From: Bradyrhizobium sp. AZCC 1721
GTDB lineage: Bacteria > Pseudomonadota > Alphaproteobacteria > Rhizobiales > Xanthobacteraceae
Length of the DNA: 64,000 bases
NCBI RefSeq assembly: GCF_036924715.1
Contig: NZ_JAZHSB010000001.1
Coordinates: forward strand, 6,067,001 to 6,131,000
Reading direction: 5' to 3'
In this document: positions 41,695 to 50,048 of the stretch, in pieces
How the letters are laid out: each line of letters opens with the position of its first letter
Numbering within the stretch: position 1 is the first letter of the stretch
Position numbers and translations under genes: made by a program
The notes under the pieces: generated by a model
Database searches by the model: none
What the model was told of the DNA's origin: nothing
What the model saw: the letters and a program-made list of their open reading frames with translations, nothing else

Positions 41695-43323
41695 ATGTCG
41701 TCTCGCAAACCAGCCAAAGCCGCCGCCGCCTCCCTCACCGTCAAGGACGCCACCTTCGGCCTGCTGCGCGCGTTCGGCATCAAGCGCGTGTTCGGCAATC
41801 CCGGCTCCACCGAACTGCCCTTCCTCAGCGACTGGCCCGACGACATCGACTACGTGCTCGGCCTGCAGGAGGCTTCCGTCGTCGGCATGGCCGATGGTTA
41901 TGCGCAGGCGACCCGCAATGCCGGTTTCGTCAATTTGCATTCCGGCGCCGGCGTCGGCAATGCGCTCGGCAATATCTACACCGCCCATCGCAACCAGACG
42001 CCGCTGGTCATCACCGCAGGCCAGCAGGCGCGCTCGATCCTGCCGCTGCAGGCTTTTCTCTATGCCGAGCGAGCCTCCGAATTCCCGCGCCCCTACGTCA
42101 AATACAGCGTCGAGCCGGCCCGCGCCGAAGATGTGCCGGCAGCGATCGCGCGCGCCTATTACGTCGCGATGCAGCCGCCCTGCGGGCCGACCTTCGTTTC
42201 GATTCCGATCGACGACTGGACACGCCCGACTCAGCCGGTCGAGGCCCGCCACATCAGCCGCGAGCTCGGCCCCGACCCGCAAGCGATGAGAGCGCTGGTC
42301 GCAGCGCTCGCAGCCAGCAAACGCCCCGCCTTCGTCGTCGGCCCGGCCGTCGACCGCGCCGAGGCCGTCGATCTGATGGTGTCGGTGGCGGAGAAGGCGA
42401 AGGCTGCCGTCTGGGTCAGCCCGTTCTCGGCGCGCTGCGCCTTTCCGGAACGTCATCCGCAATTTGCGGGCTTCCTGCACGCCTCGCCGGGACAGCTATC
42501 GGACGCGCTGCGCGAGCATGACCTCGTGGTCGTGATCGGCGCGCCGGTGTTCACCTTCCATGTCGAGGGCCATGCTCCGATCTTCGATGGCGCCACCACG
42601 ATCTTCCAGGTCACCGACGATCCGGATGCGGCCGCGGTCACGCCGTCGGGCGCCAGCATCATCGCGACCATGAAGCCGGCGCTTTCGATGTTGCTCGACC
42701 TCTTGCCCGAAACCGCGCGCGAGATGCCGGCGGGCCGCGTGCTGCCGCCGGCGCCAGCGGCGGCCGATCCGCTCCCGGTCGAATTCCTGCTGTATCAGCT
42801 CTCGCAAGCCATGCCCGACAATGCAGCACTGGTGGAGGAAGCGCCCTCGCACCGCCCGGCGATGCAAAAGTTCATGCCGATGCGCGGCCAGGACAGTTTT
42901 TACACCATGGCGAGCGGCGGCCTCGGCTACAGCCTGCCTGCCGCGGTCGGCATCGCGCTCGGACGCCCCGGCGTCCGCACCGTCTGCCTGATCGGCGACG
43001 GCTCGGCGATGTATTCGATCCAGGCGCTGTGGACCGCGGCGCAGCGCAGGCTGCCGCTCACCGTGGTAGTCATCAACAACGCCGGCTACGGCGCGATGCG
43101 CTCGTTCAGCCAGGTCATGCAGGTGCGCAATGTGCCGGGGCTCGAGCTACCCGGCATCGATTTCGTGAAACTCGCGGAAGGCATGGGCTGCCACGCCGTG
43201 CGGGTGACGAAATCATCCGAACTCGCGGGCGCGCTCAGCTACGGGCTCTCTTGTGACGGCGTCAGCCTGATCGAGGTGATGGTCGATTCCGCCGTTCCCC
43301 TGCTCTACGCGCAGAAGGGGTGA
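41695..43323 (+). CDS. mdlC: Benzoylformate decarboxylase-like ThDP enzyme
   Basis: A 542-residue ThDP-dependent decarboxylase. Residues that form the active site of benzoylformate decarboxylase are all present in the right order: Ser in FGNPGSTELPFLSD, Glu in LQEASVVGMADGYAQ, His in VNLHSGAGVGNALG and His in GAPVFTFHVEG, with the ThDP motif IGDGSAMYSIQALWTAAQRR ending INNAGYG. It would convert benzoylformate or a similar 2-oxo acid to an aldehyde and CO2. It follows the acyl-CoA module on the same strand but a palindrome separates them. Palindromes flank it on both sides. No mandelate dehydrogenase or benzaldehyde dehydrogenase gene is nearby. Confidence 0.85.
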   Translation: MSSRKPAKAAAASLTVKDATFGLLRAFGIKRVFGNPGSTELPFLSDWPDDIDYVLGLQEASVVGMADGYAQATRNAGFVNLHSGAGVGNALGNIYTAHRNQTPLVITAGQQARSILPLQAFLYAERASEFPRPYVKYSVEPARAEDVPAAIARAYYVAMQPPCGPTFVSIPIDDWTRPTQPVEARHISRELGPDPQAMRALVAALAASKRPAFVVGPAVDRAEAVDLMVSVAEKAKAAVWVSPFSARCAFPERHPQFAGFLHASPGQLSDALREHDLVVVIGAPVFTFHVEGHAPIFDGATTIFQVTDDPDAAAVTPSGASIIATMKPALSMLLDLLPETAREMPAGRVLPPAPAAADPLPVEFLLYQLSQAMPDNAALVEEAPSHRPAMQKFMPMRGQDSFYTMASGGLGYSLPAAVGIALGRPGVRTVCLIGDGSAMYSIQALWTAAQRRLPLTVVVINNAGYGAMRSFSQVMQVRNVPGLELPGIDFVKLAEGMGCHAVRVTKSSELAGALSYGLSCDGVSLIEVMVDSAVPLLYAQKG

Positions 43324-43339
43324 GGCACGCCTTTCGCCA

Positions 43340-43423
43340 CGTCATTGCGAGGAGCAACGCGACGAAGCAATCCATCTCTCCTCGTGCGGTGAGATGGATT
43401 GCTTCGCTTCGCTCGCAATGACG
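43340..43423. repeat. 84-bp dispersed palindrome, copy 3
   Basis: The left arm CGTCATTGCGAGGAGCAACG and right arm ending GCTTCGCTCGCAATGACG surround a 20-base loop. It starts 17 bases after the ThDP enzyme stop and could form a large hairpin at the 3' end of that transcript. Confidence 0.9.
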
Positions 43424-43647
43424 TGGATGGACCATTGCGGCCGCGCGGAAGAGCTAGGCCCGACGCGCCGCAGCGATCAGCGCATGGGGCGATCCTGCGT
43501 CGCTGGGCCCGTCCGAATAGCCTGGCATACCAGCTCATGACCCATAGGGCTCGTCTATTGGACCGCGAGTTCCATACGCGTCATTTACTTGACGTTGTTC
43601 TACGTTCGCACGAGAATTCGGCATGGGGCAACCATGGAGTGAATGCC

Positions 43648-44079
43648 ATGAAACAGCCAAGCCTCAGAAAAGCTGCCCTCGCGATCTCCGTCTTCACATG
43701 CGCGACCATGCTCTCGTTTGATTGGAGCGAACAAAGGAACGTTTCGCTATCTGTCGAGCGCGCGCAAGCACAGACGGTTGATCCGTTGACCCCGGCGCCG
43801 GGCGTTACCCGGCGGCAGGCGCGGCGGGCCGCGGCCGGTGCCGCCGCGGTGGGCGCCGGTGCTGTCGCAGCCGGAGCGACTGCCGCCTACTACGGCAGCG
43901 GACCCTACGCTTACGACCGCGGCAACGGACCCTACGCCTACTACGGCGGCAACAGTCCCAACGCCTATTACGGCGGTCCGGGCGTATGGAGCCAGGACTA
44001 CGCGGCGCGCAACGGCATAATCTGCCAGCCCGGCACAATGGTCCGCCTGGACGACGGCTTGATGCACAGGTGTCAGTAG
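43648..44079 (+). CDS. Exported Tyr/Gly-rich protein
   Basis: A 143-residue protein with an N-terminal signal segment (KAALAISVFTCATMLSFDW) and, after an Ala/Gly-rich helix (RAAAGAAAVGAGAVAAGATA), a tandem Tyr/Gly repeat: YYGSGPYAYDRGNG, PYAYYGGNSPN, AYYGGPG. The end IICQPGTMVRLDDGLMHRCQ has two Cys that may pair. Similar small secreted proteins are frequent in Bradyrhizobium and are of unknown function. GGAG lies just upstream; ATG 43642 is an alternative start two codons earlier. It lies between palindrome copies 3 and 4. Confidence 0.7.
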   Translation: MKQPSLRKAALAISVFTCATMLSFDWSEQRNVSLSVERAQAQTVDPLTPAPGVTRRQARRAAAGAAAVGAGAVAAGATAAYYGSGPYAYDRGNGPYAYYGGNSPNAYYGGPGVWSQDYAARNGIICQPGTMVRLDDGLMHRCQ

Positions 44080-44107
44080 CAAAGGAGTAATGCGAAATTC
44101 TCTCCTC

Positions 44108-44191
44108 CGTCATTGCGAGGAGCAACGCGACGAAGCAATCCATGCCTCCGCGTGTTGAGCCATGGATTGCTTCGCTTCGCTCGCAATGACG
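44108..44191. repeat. 84-bp dispersed palindrome, copy 4
   Basis: It has the same left arm start (CGTCATTGCGAGGAGCAACG) as copy 3 and the same right end, with a different loop. It lies between the exported protein gene and the convergent SDR gene, 26 bases from the end of the latter. Confidence 0.9.
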
Positions 44192-44217
44192 GGGGAGAGG
44201 TCCGTGTGCCCCTCAGC

Positions 44218-45012
44218 TCATTTCCCGTAAGCTTCCCGCATCTTCGCCTGGATCTTGGCCATGCCCGCGATCCAGCGGTCGTAATTCTCGGTCTTCTTGC
44301 GCATGTAGCCGAGCACCTGCGGGTGCGGCAGGATCACAAAGGTTTCCTCTTCCAGCCCCTTCAGCACGTCCTGTGCTACCTGCTCCGGCGAGAGATCGCC
44401 GTCGCCCGATTGCGGGCCCTTCGGGATCGAGCGCAGCATGTTGGTGTCGACGCCCTGCGGGCACAGGATCGAAACCTTGATGTTGTCGGCCTTGTGCGAG
44501 ATCGCGAGATTCTCTGCAAAGCCGACTGCGGCATGCTTGGTGGTCGAGTAGGCCGGGCTGCCGACCTGCGACAATAGTCCCGCCGCCGAGATCGTGTTGA
44601 GGAAATAGCCGCCGCCGCGCGCCTTCATGCGCGGGATCAAATGCCGCGCCGCATAGACATGGGCCATCACATGAACGGCCCAGCTTCGCTGCCACGGTTC
44701 GTCGGAGTTTCCGCCGGCATTCACCGACAGTGGATCGAAACCGCCGCCGATGCCGGCATTGGAGCAGAACAGCGCAATCGGGCCGAATTGATGCTCGGTC
44801 TCCTCGATGACGTGAAGGACGTCCTTCTCTTTTCCGACATCGCATTTGAAGGCCGCCCCACTGATCGGAGTGGCGACGGCTCGCGCGCCATCGGGATCGA
44901 TATCGGCAACAACGATCTTGGCGGCGCCTTCACGATGAAAGGCCTCGCACATCGCCTTGCCGATGCCATTGGCGCCACCGGTGACGACCACGACTTTGCC
45001 TGTCACCTGCAT
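44218..45012 (-). CDS. Short-chain dehydrogenase/reductase (SDR)
   Basis: A 264-residue classical SDR. The coenzyme motif TGGANGIGKAM, the NAG motif FCSNAGIGGGFDPL, the structural Ser in NTISAAGLLSQVG and the catalytic YSTTKHAAVG are all present. The Asp in VVADIDPDG at the end of the second strand favours NAD over NADP. The C-terminal part (EEETFVILPHPQVLGYMRKK and KTENYDRWIAGMAKIQ) is common in SDRs annotated for hydroxyacyl or steroid-like substrates. It is followed on the same strand by the upstream hemolysin III gene, 27 bases apart. The substrate is unknown. Confidence 0.88.
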   Translation of the reverse strand: MQVTGKVVVVTGGANGIGKAMCEAFHREGAAKIVVADIDPDGARAVATPISGAAFKCDVGKEKDVLHVIEETEHQFGPIALFCSNAGIGGGFDPLSVNAGGNSDEPWQRSWAVHVMAHVYAARHLIPRMKARGGGYFLNTISAAGLLSQVGSPAYSTTKHAAVGFAENLAISHKADNIKVSILCPQGVDTNMLRSIPKGPQSGDGDLSPEQVAQDVLKGLEEETFVILPHPQVLGYMRKKTENYDRWIAGMAKIQAKMREAYGK

Positions 45013-45039
45013 GGTCGCTCTCTCCCGTTTGTTATGATC

Positions 45040-45738
45040 CTACGTCAGGACCACCATATCGAGAATAGCCGTATAATGGCAGGCGGCGCCGAGCAAGACG
45101 AAGCCGTGCCAGATCGCGTTCTGGAAGCGCAACCGCTGCCAGGAATGGAAGATCACCCCAAGGCTATAGAGCACGCCGCCTGCCACCAAAAAGCCCAGCG
45201 CCAGCGGCGGCACCGCCTTCACCACGGCGTCGTAAAGCGTGACGCCGCTCCAGCCCAAGGCGAGATAGAGGCCGACCGCCAAACGATCGTATCGCCCCGG
45301 CAGCGCCAGTTTCAGCACCACACCGGCAATCGCGATGCACCACACCCCGGTCAGCAGCGCGATCGCGAGATAGCTGTCCCGGAGTTCCACGATGAACGGG
45401 GTATAGGTCGCGGCGATCAAGAGATAGATCGCCGAATGATCGAAGCGGCGCAGCACCCATTTGGCGCGCGACACCGGCCAGAGATTATAGACCGCCGACA
45501 ATGTCAGCATCGCGAGCAGGCCTGTGACGTAAACGGACACCACGGTAATTTCGAACGCACCGGCATAGACCGCCGTCAGCACGATCAGGGCGGTGGCGGC
45601 GATGAGCCCGAAACAGACGCCGACGATATGCACGACGCCATCGGCGATCAGCTCGGCGCGGTCGTAATTCCAGTGCATGGCGCCAGCCGCCGCATGGATG
45701 GATGTCGAGGCGATTTGTTTCAGTCTGAAGATAGTCAT
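45040..45738 (-). CDS. Hemolysin III family (PAQR-like) membrane protein
   Basis: A 232-residue protein with seven transmembrane helices. The family motifs are in order: RAELIADGVVHIVGVCFGLI (His of the metal site), RFDHSAIYLLIAATYTPFIV and, near the end, IFHSWQRLRFQNAIWHGFVL and CHYTAILDMV with late His residues. These His and Asp positions form a metal site in PAQR proteins. The first 20 residues are cytoplasmic. The function in bacteria is uncertain; lipid hydrolase activity is suspected for the superfamily. It precedes the SDR gene in the same direction. Confidence 0.88.
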   Translation of the reverse strand: MTIFRLKQIASTSIHAAAGAMHWNYDRAELIADGVVHIVGVCFGLIAATALIVLTAVYAGAFEITVVSVYVTGLLAMLTLSAVYNLWPVSRAKWVLRRFDHSAIYLLIAATYTPFIVELRDSYLAIALLTGVWCIAIAGVVLKLALPGRYDRLAVGLYLALGWSGVTLYDAVVKAVPPLALGFLVAGGVLYSLGVIFHSWQRLRFQNAIWHGFVLLGAACHYTAILDMVVLT

Positions 45739-46009
45739 GCAGGTCCGCAGTACGTGGTGAGGGAGCGATTATATATGGGTCTTCCGAGGTCAACGAACCG
45801 TTCACGCCGCCGGCTCCAGGGCCGTCGCCATGCGCTTTCGCTGACGATGCCAGTATCCCGTCGCCGTGGCATTTTCGTGCAGCCGGTAACCGCCGGATAT
45901 CCCGAGCGGATTCGCTCGTCAGACGATCACAAGCGCTTGATTTCGGTCCGCCAATCGCCACTTCTCCGGTAATTGCACACCAACGCCCCTCTCGAGCTTT
46001 CCGCCCCGT

Positions 46010-47473
46010 ATGGCCCCCAGTTTTTCAGATATCGTCGAGGAAGCGCGCCTGTCGGCGCGGGCGCTGCTGGACTACGGCGACAGCTTTTTCAATCCCACTG
46101 TGCGGCTCGGCGTCACCGGCCTGTCGCGAGCCGGCAAGACCGTGTTCATCACGGCGCTGATCCACGGCCTGACCCGCGGCGGCCGGTTTCCGGTGTTCGA
46201 ACCCTACGCCTCGGGCCGGATCGCAGGCGCCCGGCTCGCGCCGCAGCCGGACGACGCGGTGCCGCGCTTCGACTATGAAAACCACGTCCGCACCCTCATC
46301 GAGCAGCGGCGCTGGCCGAACTCGACCACTGACATCTCTGAATTGCGCCTCGTCATCGATTACCAGCGGCAGAACGGCGCGGACCGCACGCTCACCATCG
46401 ACATCGTCGATTACCCCGGCGAATGGCTGCTCGATTTACCGCTGCTCAACAGGAGTTTCGAGCAATGGTCGGCCGAGAGTCTTGCGCTGTCGCGCGAAGG
46501 CCCGCGGGCAACACTCGCCGCGCCCTGGCACGCGCATCTGAAGGCGCTTCAACCCGAGAGCCGCGAGAACGAGCAGGCGACGCTCGCCGCCGCAAGACTT
46601 TTCACCGATTATTTGCGCGCCTGCCGCGACGAACGGTTTGCCATGAGCCTGCTGCCGCCCGGACGTTTCCTGATGCCGGGCAACCTCGCAGGATCGCCGG
46701 CGCTGACCTTCGCCCCGCTCGACGTGCCCATTGATGGCGCCGCGCCCGACGGTTCGCTGTGGGCGATGATGCGGCGGCGCTATGAAGCCTACAAGGACGT
46801 CGTGGTGCGCCCGTTCTTCCGCGATCATTTTGCGCGGCTCGACCGCCAGATCGTGCTGGTCGATGCGCTCGCGGCCTTCAATGCCGGGCCCGAGGCGCTG
46901 CACGATCTCGAAGCCGCGCTTGCCGGCATTCTCGATTGCTTCCGGATCGGTCGCAGCACCATCCTCAGCAGCTTGTTTCGTCCGCGGATCGACCGGATTC
47001 TGTTTGCCGCCACCAAGGCCGATCATCTGCACCATTCCAGCCACGACCGGCTCGAAGCCGTGCTACGGCGGGCCGCCGCCAAGGCAGCCGACCGCGCCGA
47101 ATATGCCGGCGCCGCCATCGACGTGGTCGCGCTATCAGCGGTACGCGCCACGCGCGAGGCAATGGTTACGCGCGGCCGGGAGAAGCTGCCGTCGATCCTC
47201 GGCACGCCCGCGCCCGGCGAGACCGCCAATGGCGAGGCCTTCGATGGCGAGACCGAAGTGGCGACCTTTCCGGGTGATCTCCCCGCCGATCCCGAAGAAC
47301 TGTTCAAGGGCGGCTTTCGCGGCCTTTCCAGCATACCGTCCGACAGCGCCGATTTCCGCTTCCTGCGCTTCCGGCCGCCGCTGCTGGAGCGCACCGGCAA
47401 GGACGAGCCCGCGCTGCCTCACATCCGCCTCGACCGCGCCCTTCAGTTCCTGATCGGAGACCGACTGCAATGA
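46010..47473 (+). CDS. YcjX family P-loop protein (DUF463)
   Basis: A 487-residue GTPase-like protein. The Walker A is GVTGLSRAGKTVFITALIHG; the DUF463 signature continues with PVFEPYASGRIAGARL, LTIDIVDYPGEWLLDLPL (Walker B-like) and LFRPRIDRILFAATKADHLH (the T/SKxD-like base motif). Proteins of this family are induced with the phage-shock response in E. coli and work with YcjF. The next gene is exactly that partner and overlaps the stop (ATGA). The gene starts 271 bases after the divergent hemolysin III gene. Confidence 0.92.
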   Translation: MAPSFSDIVEEARLSARALLDYGDSFFNPTVRLGVTGLSRAGKTVFITALIHGLTRGGRFPVFEPYASGRIAGARLAPQPDDAVPRFDYENHVRTLIEQRRWPNSTTDISELRLVIDYQRQNGADRTLTIDIVDYPGEWLLDLPLLNRSFEQWSAESLALSREGPRATLAAPWHAHLKALQPESRENEQATLAAARLFTDYLRACRDERFAMSLLPPGRFLMPGNLAGSPALTFAPLDVPIDGAAPDGSLWAMMRRRYEAYKDVVVRPFFRDHFARLDRQIVLVDALAAFNAGPEALHDLEAALAGILDCFRIGRSTILSSLFRPRIDRILFAATKADHLHHSSHDRLEAVLRRAAAKAADRAEYAGAAIDVVALSAVRATREAMVTRGREKLPSILGTPAPGETANGEAFDGETEVATFPGDLPADPEELFKGGFRGLSSIPSDSADFRFLRFRPPLLERTGKDEPALPHIRLDRALQFLIGDRLQ

Positions 47474-48501
47474 GCGAGAAAACGCCGCATCGGCGACCGG
47501 CGACGTTCAAGCTCGGCGATCCCGGCGTCATCGTGATAGACCCGGACGACACCGGCCGCCCTGCCCGCGGCACGGTGCAGATCACACCGGAGGCGGATCC
47601 GGCGCTGTTGCCCGTTCCACTCGATGCACCGAGGGTCCCGATGCGCCGCGGCTTTCGCTGGGGCGCGCTGTTCTGGTCGGCTATCGGCGGGCTGGTGCTG
47701 CTCGGCACAGGGCTCGGCGTCGTCAACCTGATCGAGGACCTGTTCGCGCGCAGCCAGACATTGGGCTACGTCGCGCTGGCATTTGCGGCGGCGGCCGGAC
47801 TGGCGCTGACCGTCGTCATCGCGCGCGAGGCGTTCGGGCTGGCGCGGCTGGCGGCGATCGAAAAGCTGCACCAGCGCGCCACTGAAGTGCTGCGCAGCGA
47901 CGACCGCGCCGAGAGCCGCGCCGTCGTCAACGAACTCCTCAAGCTCGCGCATCAAAACCCGCAACTGGCGCGCGCCCGCGCCACGCTTGCCAGCCACGCC
48001 GACGACATCATCGATGGCGCCGACATGATCAAGCTTGCCGAGCGCGAACTGATGGCGCCGCTGGATGAGGAGGCGCGCCGGCTGGTTTCAACGGCCGCGC
48101 AGCGCGTTTCGGTCGTGACCGCGGTGAGCCCACGCGCGCTGATCGACGTGCTGTTCGTGTTCGTCGCCGCGATGCGCTTGATCCGGCAACTGGCGCGGCT
48201 CTATGGCGGCCGCCCCGGCACGCTCGGCATGATCAGCCTGTTGCGCCAAATCATCGGCCATCTCGCCATCACCGGCGGCATGGCGGTGGGCGACAGCCTG
48301 GTGCAGCAGATGCTCGGCCACGGTATCGCGGCAAAGCTCTCGCAACGGCTCGGCGAGGGCGTGCTCAACGGCCTGCTGACGGCAAGGCTGGGATTGGCCG
48401 CGATCGATGTGACGCGCCCGCTGCCGTTCACGGCATTACCGCGGCCTGCGCTCTCCGATCTCGCCAAGGACCTTTTGAGCAAGCGCGAAGATGAGGCGTA
48501 A
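47470..48501 (+). CDS. YcjF family membrane protein (DUF697, TIGR01620)
   Basis: A 343-residue inner-membrane protein with two transmembrane helices near 65-130 (ALFWSAIGGLVLLGTGLGVV and LGYVALAFAAAAGLALTVVI) and a C-terminal DUF697 domain (VSPRALIDVLFVFVAAMRLI, RQLARLYGGRPGTLGMISLL). It overlaps the YcjX-type gene by four bases, so the two are co-translated and almost certainly act together at the membrane under envelope stress. The proline-rich N terminus is cytoplasmic and variable. Confidence 0.9.
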   Translation: MSEKTPHRRPATFKLGDPGVIVIDPDDTGRPARGTVQITPEADPALLPVPLDAPRVPMRRGFRWGALFWSAIGGLVLLGTGLGVVNLIEDLFARSQTLGYVALAFAAAAGLALTVVIAREAFGLARLAAIEKLHQRATEVLRSDDRAESRAVVNELLKLAHQNPQLARARATLASHADDIIDGADMIKLAERELMAPLDEEARRLVSTAAQRVSVVTAVSPRALIDVLFVFVAAMRLIRQLARLYGGRPGTLGMISLLRQIIGHLAITGGMAVGDSLVQQMLGHGIAAKLSQRLGEGVLNGLLTARLGLAAIDVTRPLPFTALPRPALSDLAKDLLSKREDEA

Positions 48502-48692
48502 GCCAATCGCCACGGCATCTGCTCTCACCGTCATTCCGGGCGCGACGAGCGGTGTCTGACGCGGGGGTCCGTACCATCAGATCGATGTCACCTATGAATA
48601 CCGCGAGCCCCGCGGCAGTTACTTTCTATCCGTCCTATATCGAGCAACGCAATTTTCGGAAATGGCTTGGTGGCGCGTCCTGTTCTTTGACG

Positions 48693-49265
48693 CTATTTTC
48701 TTTGCTCCCACTGGATGAATTTCTCAAGCAGAGCTTCGGATTTTTCGGGCGCCTTAGCCGTTCCAGCGGAGGCGGGTTCGGAAACAGCACGTTCCGGGCT
48801 ATTGCTTTCTTGTGATTGTTGAAACTGCATGAAACCGTGTAGCAGCTCTTGGGAGTCTTTGGGCGTCGTTTGAGCCGGTGTAGCCAATGCGGGAGTGGAA
48901 ATGGAAACAGCGAGCTCCGAGCGATCGCGTTCTAACTTTGGAACTAGGTTAAAAAAGATGAGCGCCACGACCACAGCGACACCGATTGCTGCGGCAACTC
49001 CACCCGCAACGGCAAACAGCGCGCGTCGTGGACGGCGTTCGTGAGCGAGTTGCAACTCCAGCGGATGCCGGTTGGATTTGGCGAAGGCTTCCTCACGCAT
49101 CTCATCAAAACGAGACCGAGAGGAAGTGGGAGGCAAATGGTCCGATCTCGTCTGTGTCGCGTTAGATCGATGGGCCGCTTCACTGCGCACCGCGCGCGGT
49201 GCGTAGTAAAGAGGATCGTCTGGACTATGGGGCGCGGAATGTTCGTCCGAACGGATGAAACTCAT
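48693..49265 (-). CDS. Single-pass membrane protein
   Basis: A 190-residue protein with a polar N-terminal half (RSDEHSAPHSPDDPLYYAPR), one transmembrane helix near residues 80-107 (ALFAVAGGVAAAIGVAVVVA) and a Ser/Pro/Thr-rich outer part ending ALLEKFIQWEQRK. The start ATG 49265 has GAGGAG eight bases before; a GTG two codons earlier is too close to it. GFMQFQQSQESNSPERAVSE and LLEKFIQWEQ both have an F-x-Q-W/F-Q pattern, perhaps two related helices. No family is recognised. It is convergent with ycjF. Confidence 0.65.
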   Translation of the reverse strand: MSFIRSDEHSAPHSPDDPLYYAPRAVRSEAAHRSNATQTRSDHLPPTSSRSRFDEMREEAFAKSNRHPLELQLAHERRPRRALFAVAGGVAAAIGVAVVVALIFFNLVPKLERDRSELAVSISTPALATPAQTTPKDSQELLHGFMQFQQSQESNSPERAVSEPASAGTAKAPEKSEALLEKFIQWEQRK

Positions 49266-49420
49266 TTGCACTGCTCCTCACGACGCCAAAATTGCTACTC
49301 CGGTGCTTTGGTATGGGCGAGATTGTCGTCGCGAAATCCTAGCGAGTCAGTTGCGTTGAGTCATCTCTAAATCACTAGGTCTGTCATCTGTGACGTCGTA
49401 TGTGACTGCCCGACGAGCAA

Positions 49421-49915
49421 ATCACTTCTGATTTTCAGAAATCGTGTCAAGCCCAGGAACCAAAAATATTCCGCTTAACTTCCGGAGCAAATCATCGGCA
49501 TAACTGCGCCCGTCTCACCCATTGAGGGGCGCTCGCGATCGTCACGAACGTGCGGTGAGATGCGATGGACGCGGAATGCGCAAGACGTAGGCGCAGGAAG
49601 CGTACGGCGAAGTCGTGTGGTTCGGGCGCCGCGGTGCTGGCGTTAAGTCTGCGGGAAGTGTCCCGCCGACGACGGAGGCAAAAGAGCCGTTCTCCGGGAA
49701 GAGCGCGAAGTAAGCCGTAAAGCCATTGCGCAGGGAAGGCCGGGATGCTCCCGCTGTACCTGTATGCTCGTGTGCGTTTTTGCTTTGCGCACTTGCATAC
49801 GAGACCGCGGGTGCGGCAAGCACCCGGTCTTCCCTGCGCCCTCTGAATGAGAGGGCGGGAAAAGAAGATGCAAACCTCGGGCTAAACATGTCGCGAGAAT
49901 GCGAAACTGTAGCCA
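49421..49915. repeat. Long degenerate dispersed repeat (~500 bp)
   Basis: From ATCACTTCTGATTTTCAGAA to the bases before palindrome copy 5, the DNA matches my memory of a long repeat found many times in Bradyrhizobium genomes, with landmarks GTGTCAAGCC, GTCACGAACG, GCCATTGCGCAGGGAAGGCC, ATGCTCGTGTGCG and CGAGACCGCGGGTGC. The minus-strand frame through it (HEHTGTAGASRPSLRNGF) is a known false ORF of this element. No true gene is supported here. Confidence 0.6.
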
Positions 49916-49917
49916 CA

Positions 49918-49998
49918 CGTCATTGCGAGCGAAGCGAAGCAATCCATTGCCACCTCATACGCGGAAAGATGGATTGCTTCGCTTCGCTCGCAATGACG
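49918..49998. repeat. 81-bp dispersed palindrome, copy 5
   Basis: CGTCATTGCGAGCGAAGCGA and TCGCTTCGCTCGCAATGACG are exact complements, so this copy has the most symmetric arms of the five. It directly follows the long degenerate repeat, and a second small hairpin (CCCCCGC-ATGC-GCGGGGG, 50022-50039) lies just after it, close to the 3' end of the glycosyltransferase gene. Confidence 0.9.
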
Positions 49999-50048
49999 TG
50001 GAAAGGCCACGGCGTACTGGCCCCCCGCATGCGCGGGGGATGACGACC

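Noticed and set aside
49542..49916. A 124-codon minus-strand frame with HEHTGTAGASRPS
   Set aside because: This translation belongs to a dispersed DNA repeat and not to a gene.
18906..49998. The five palindromes as a CRISPR array
   Set aside because: They are kilobases apart, each is itself an inverted repeat, and there are no regular spacers or cas genes.
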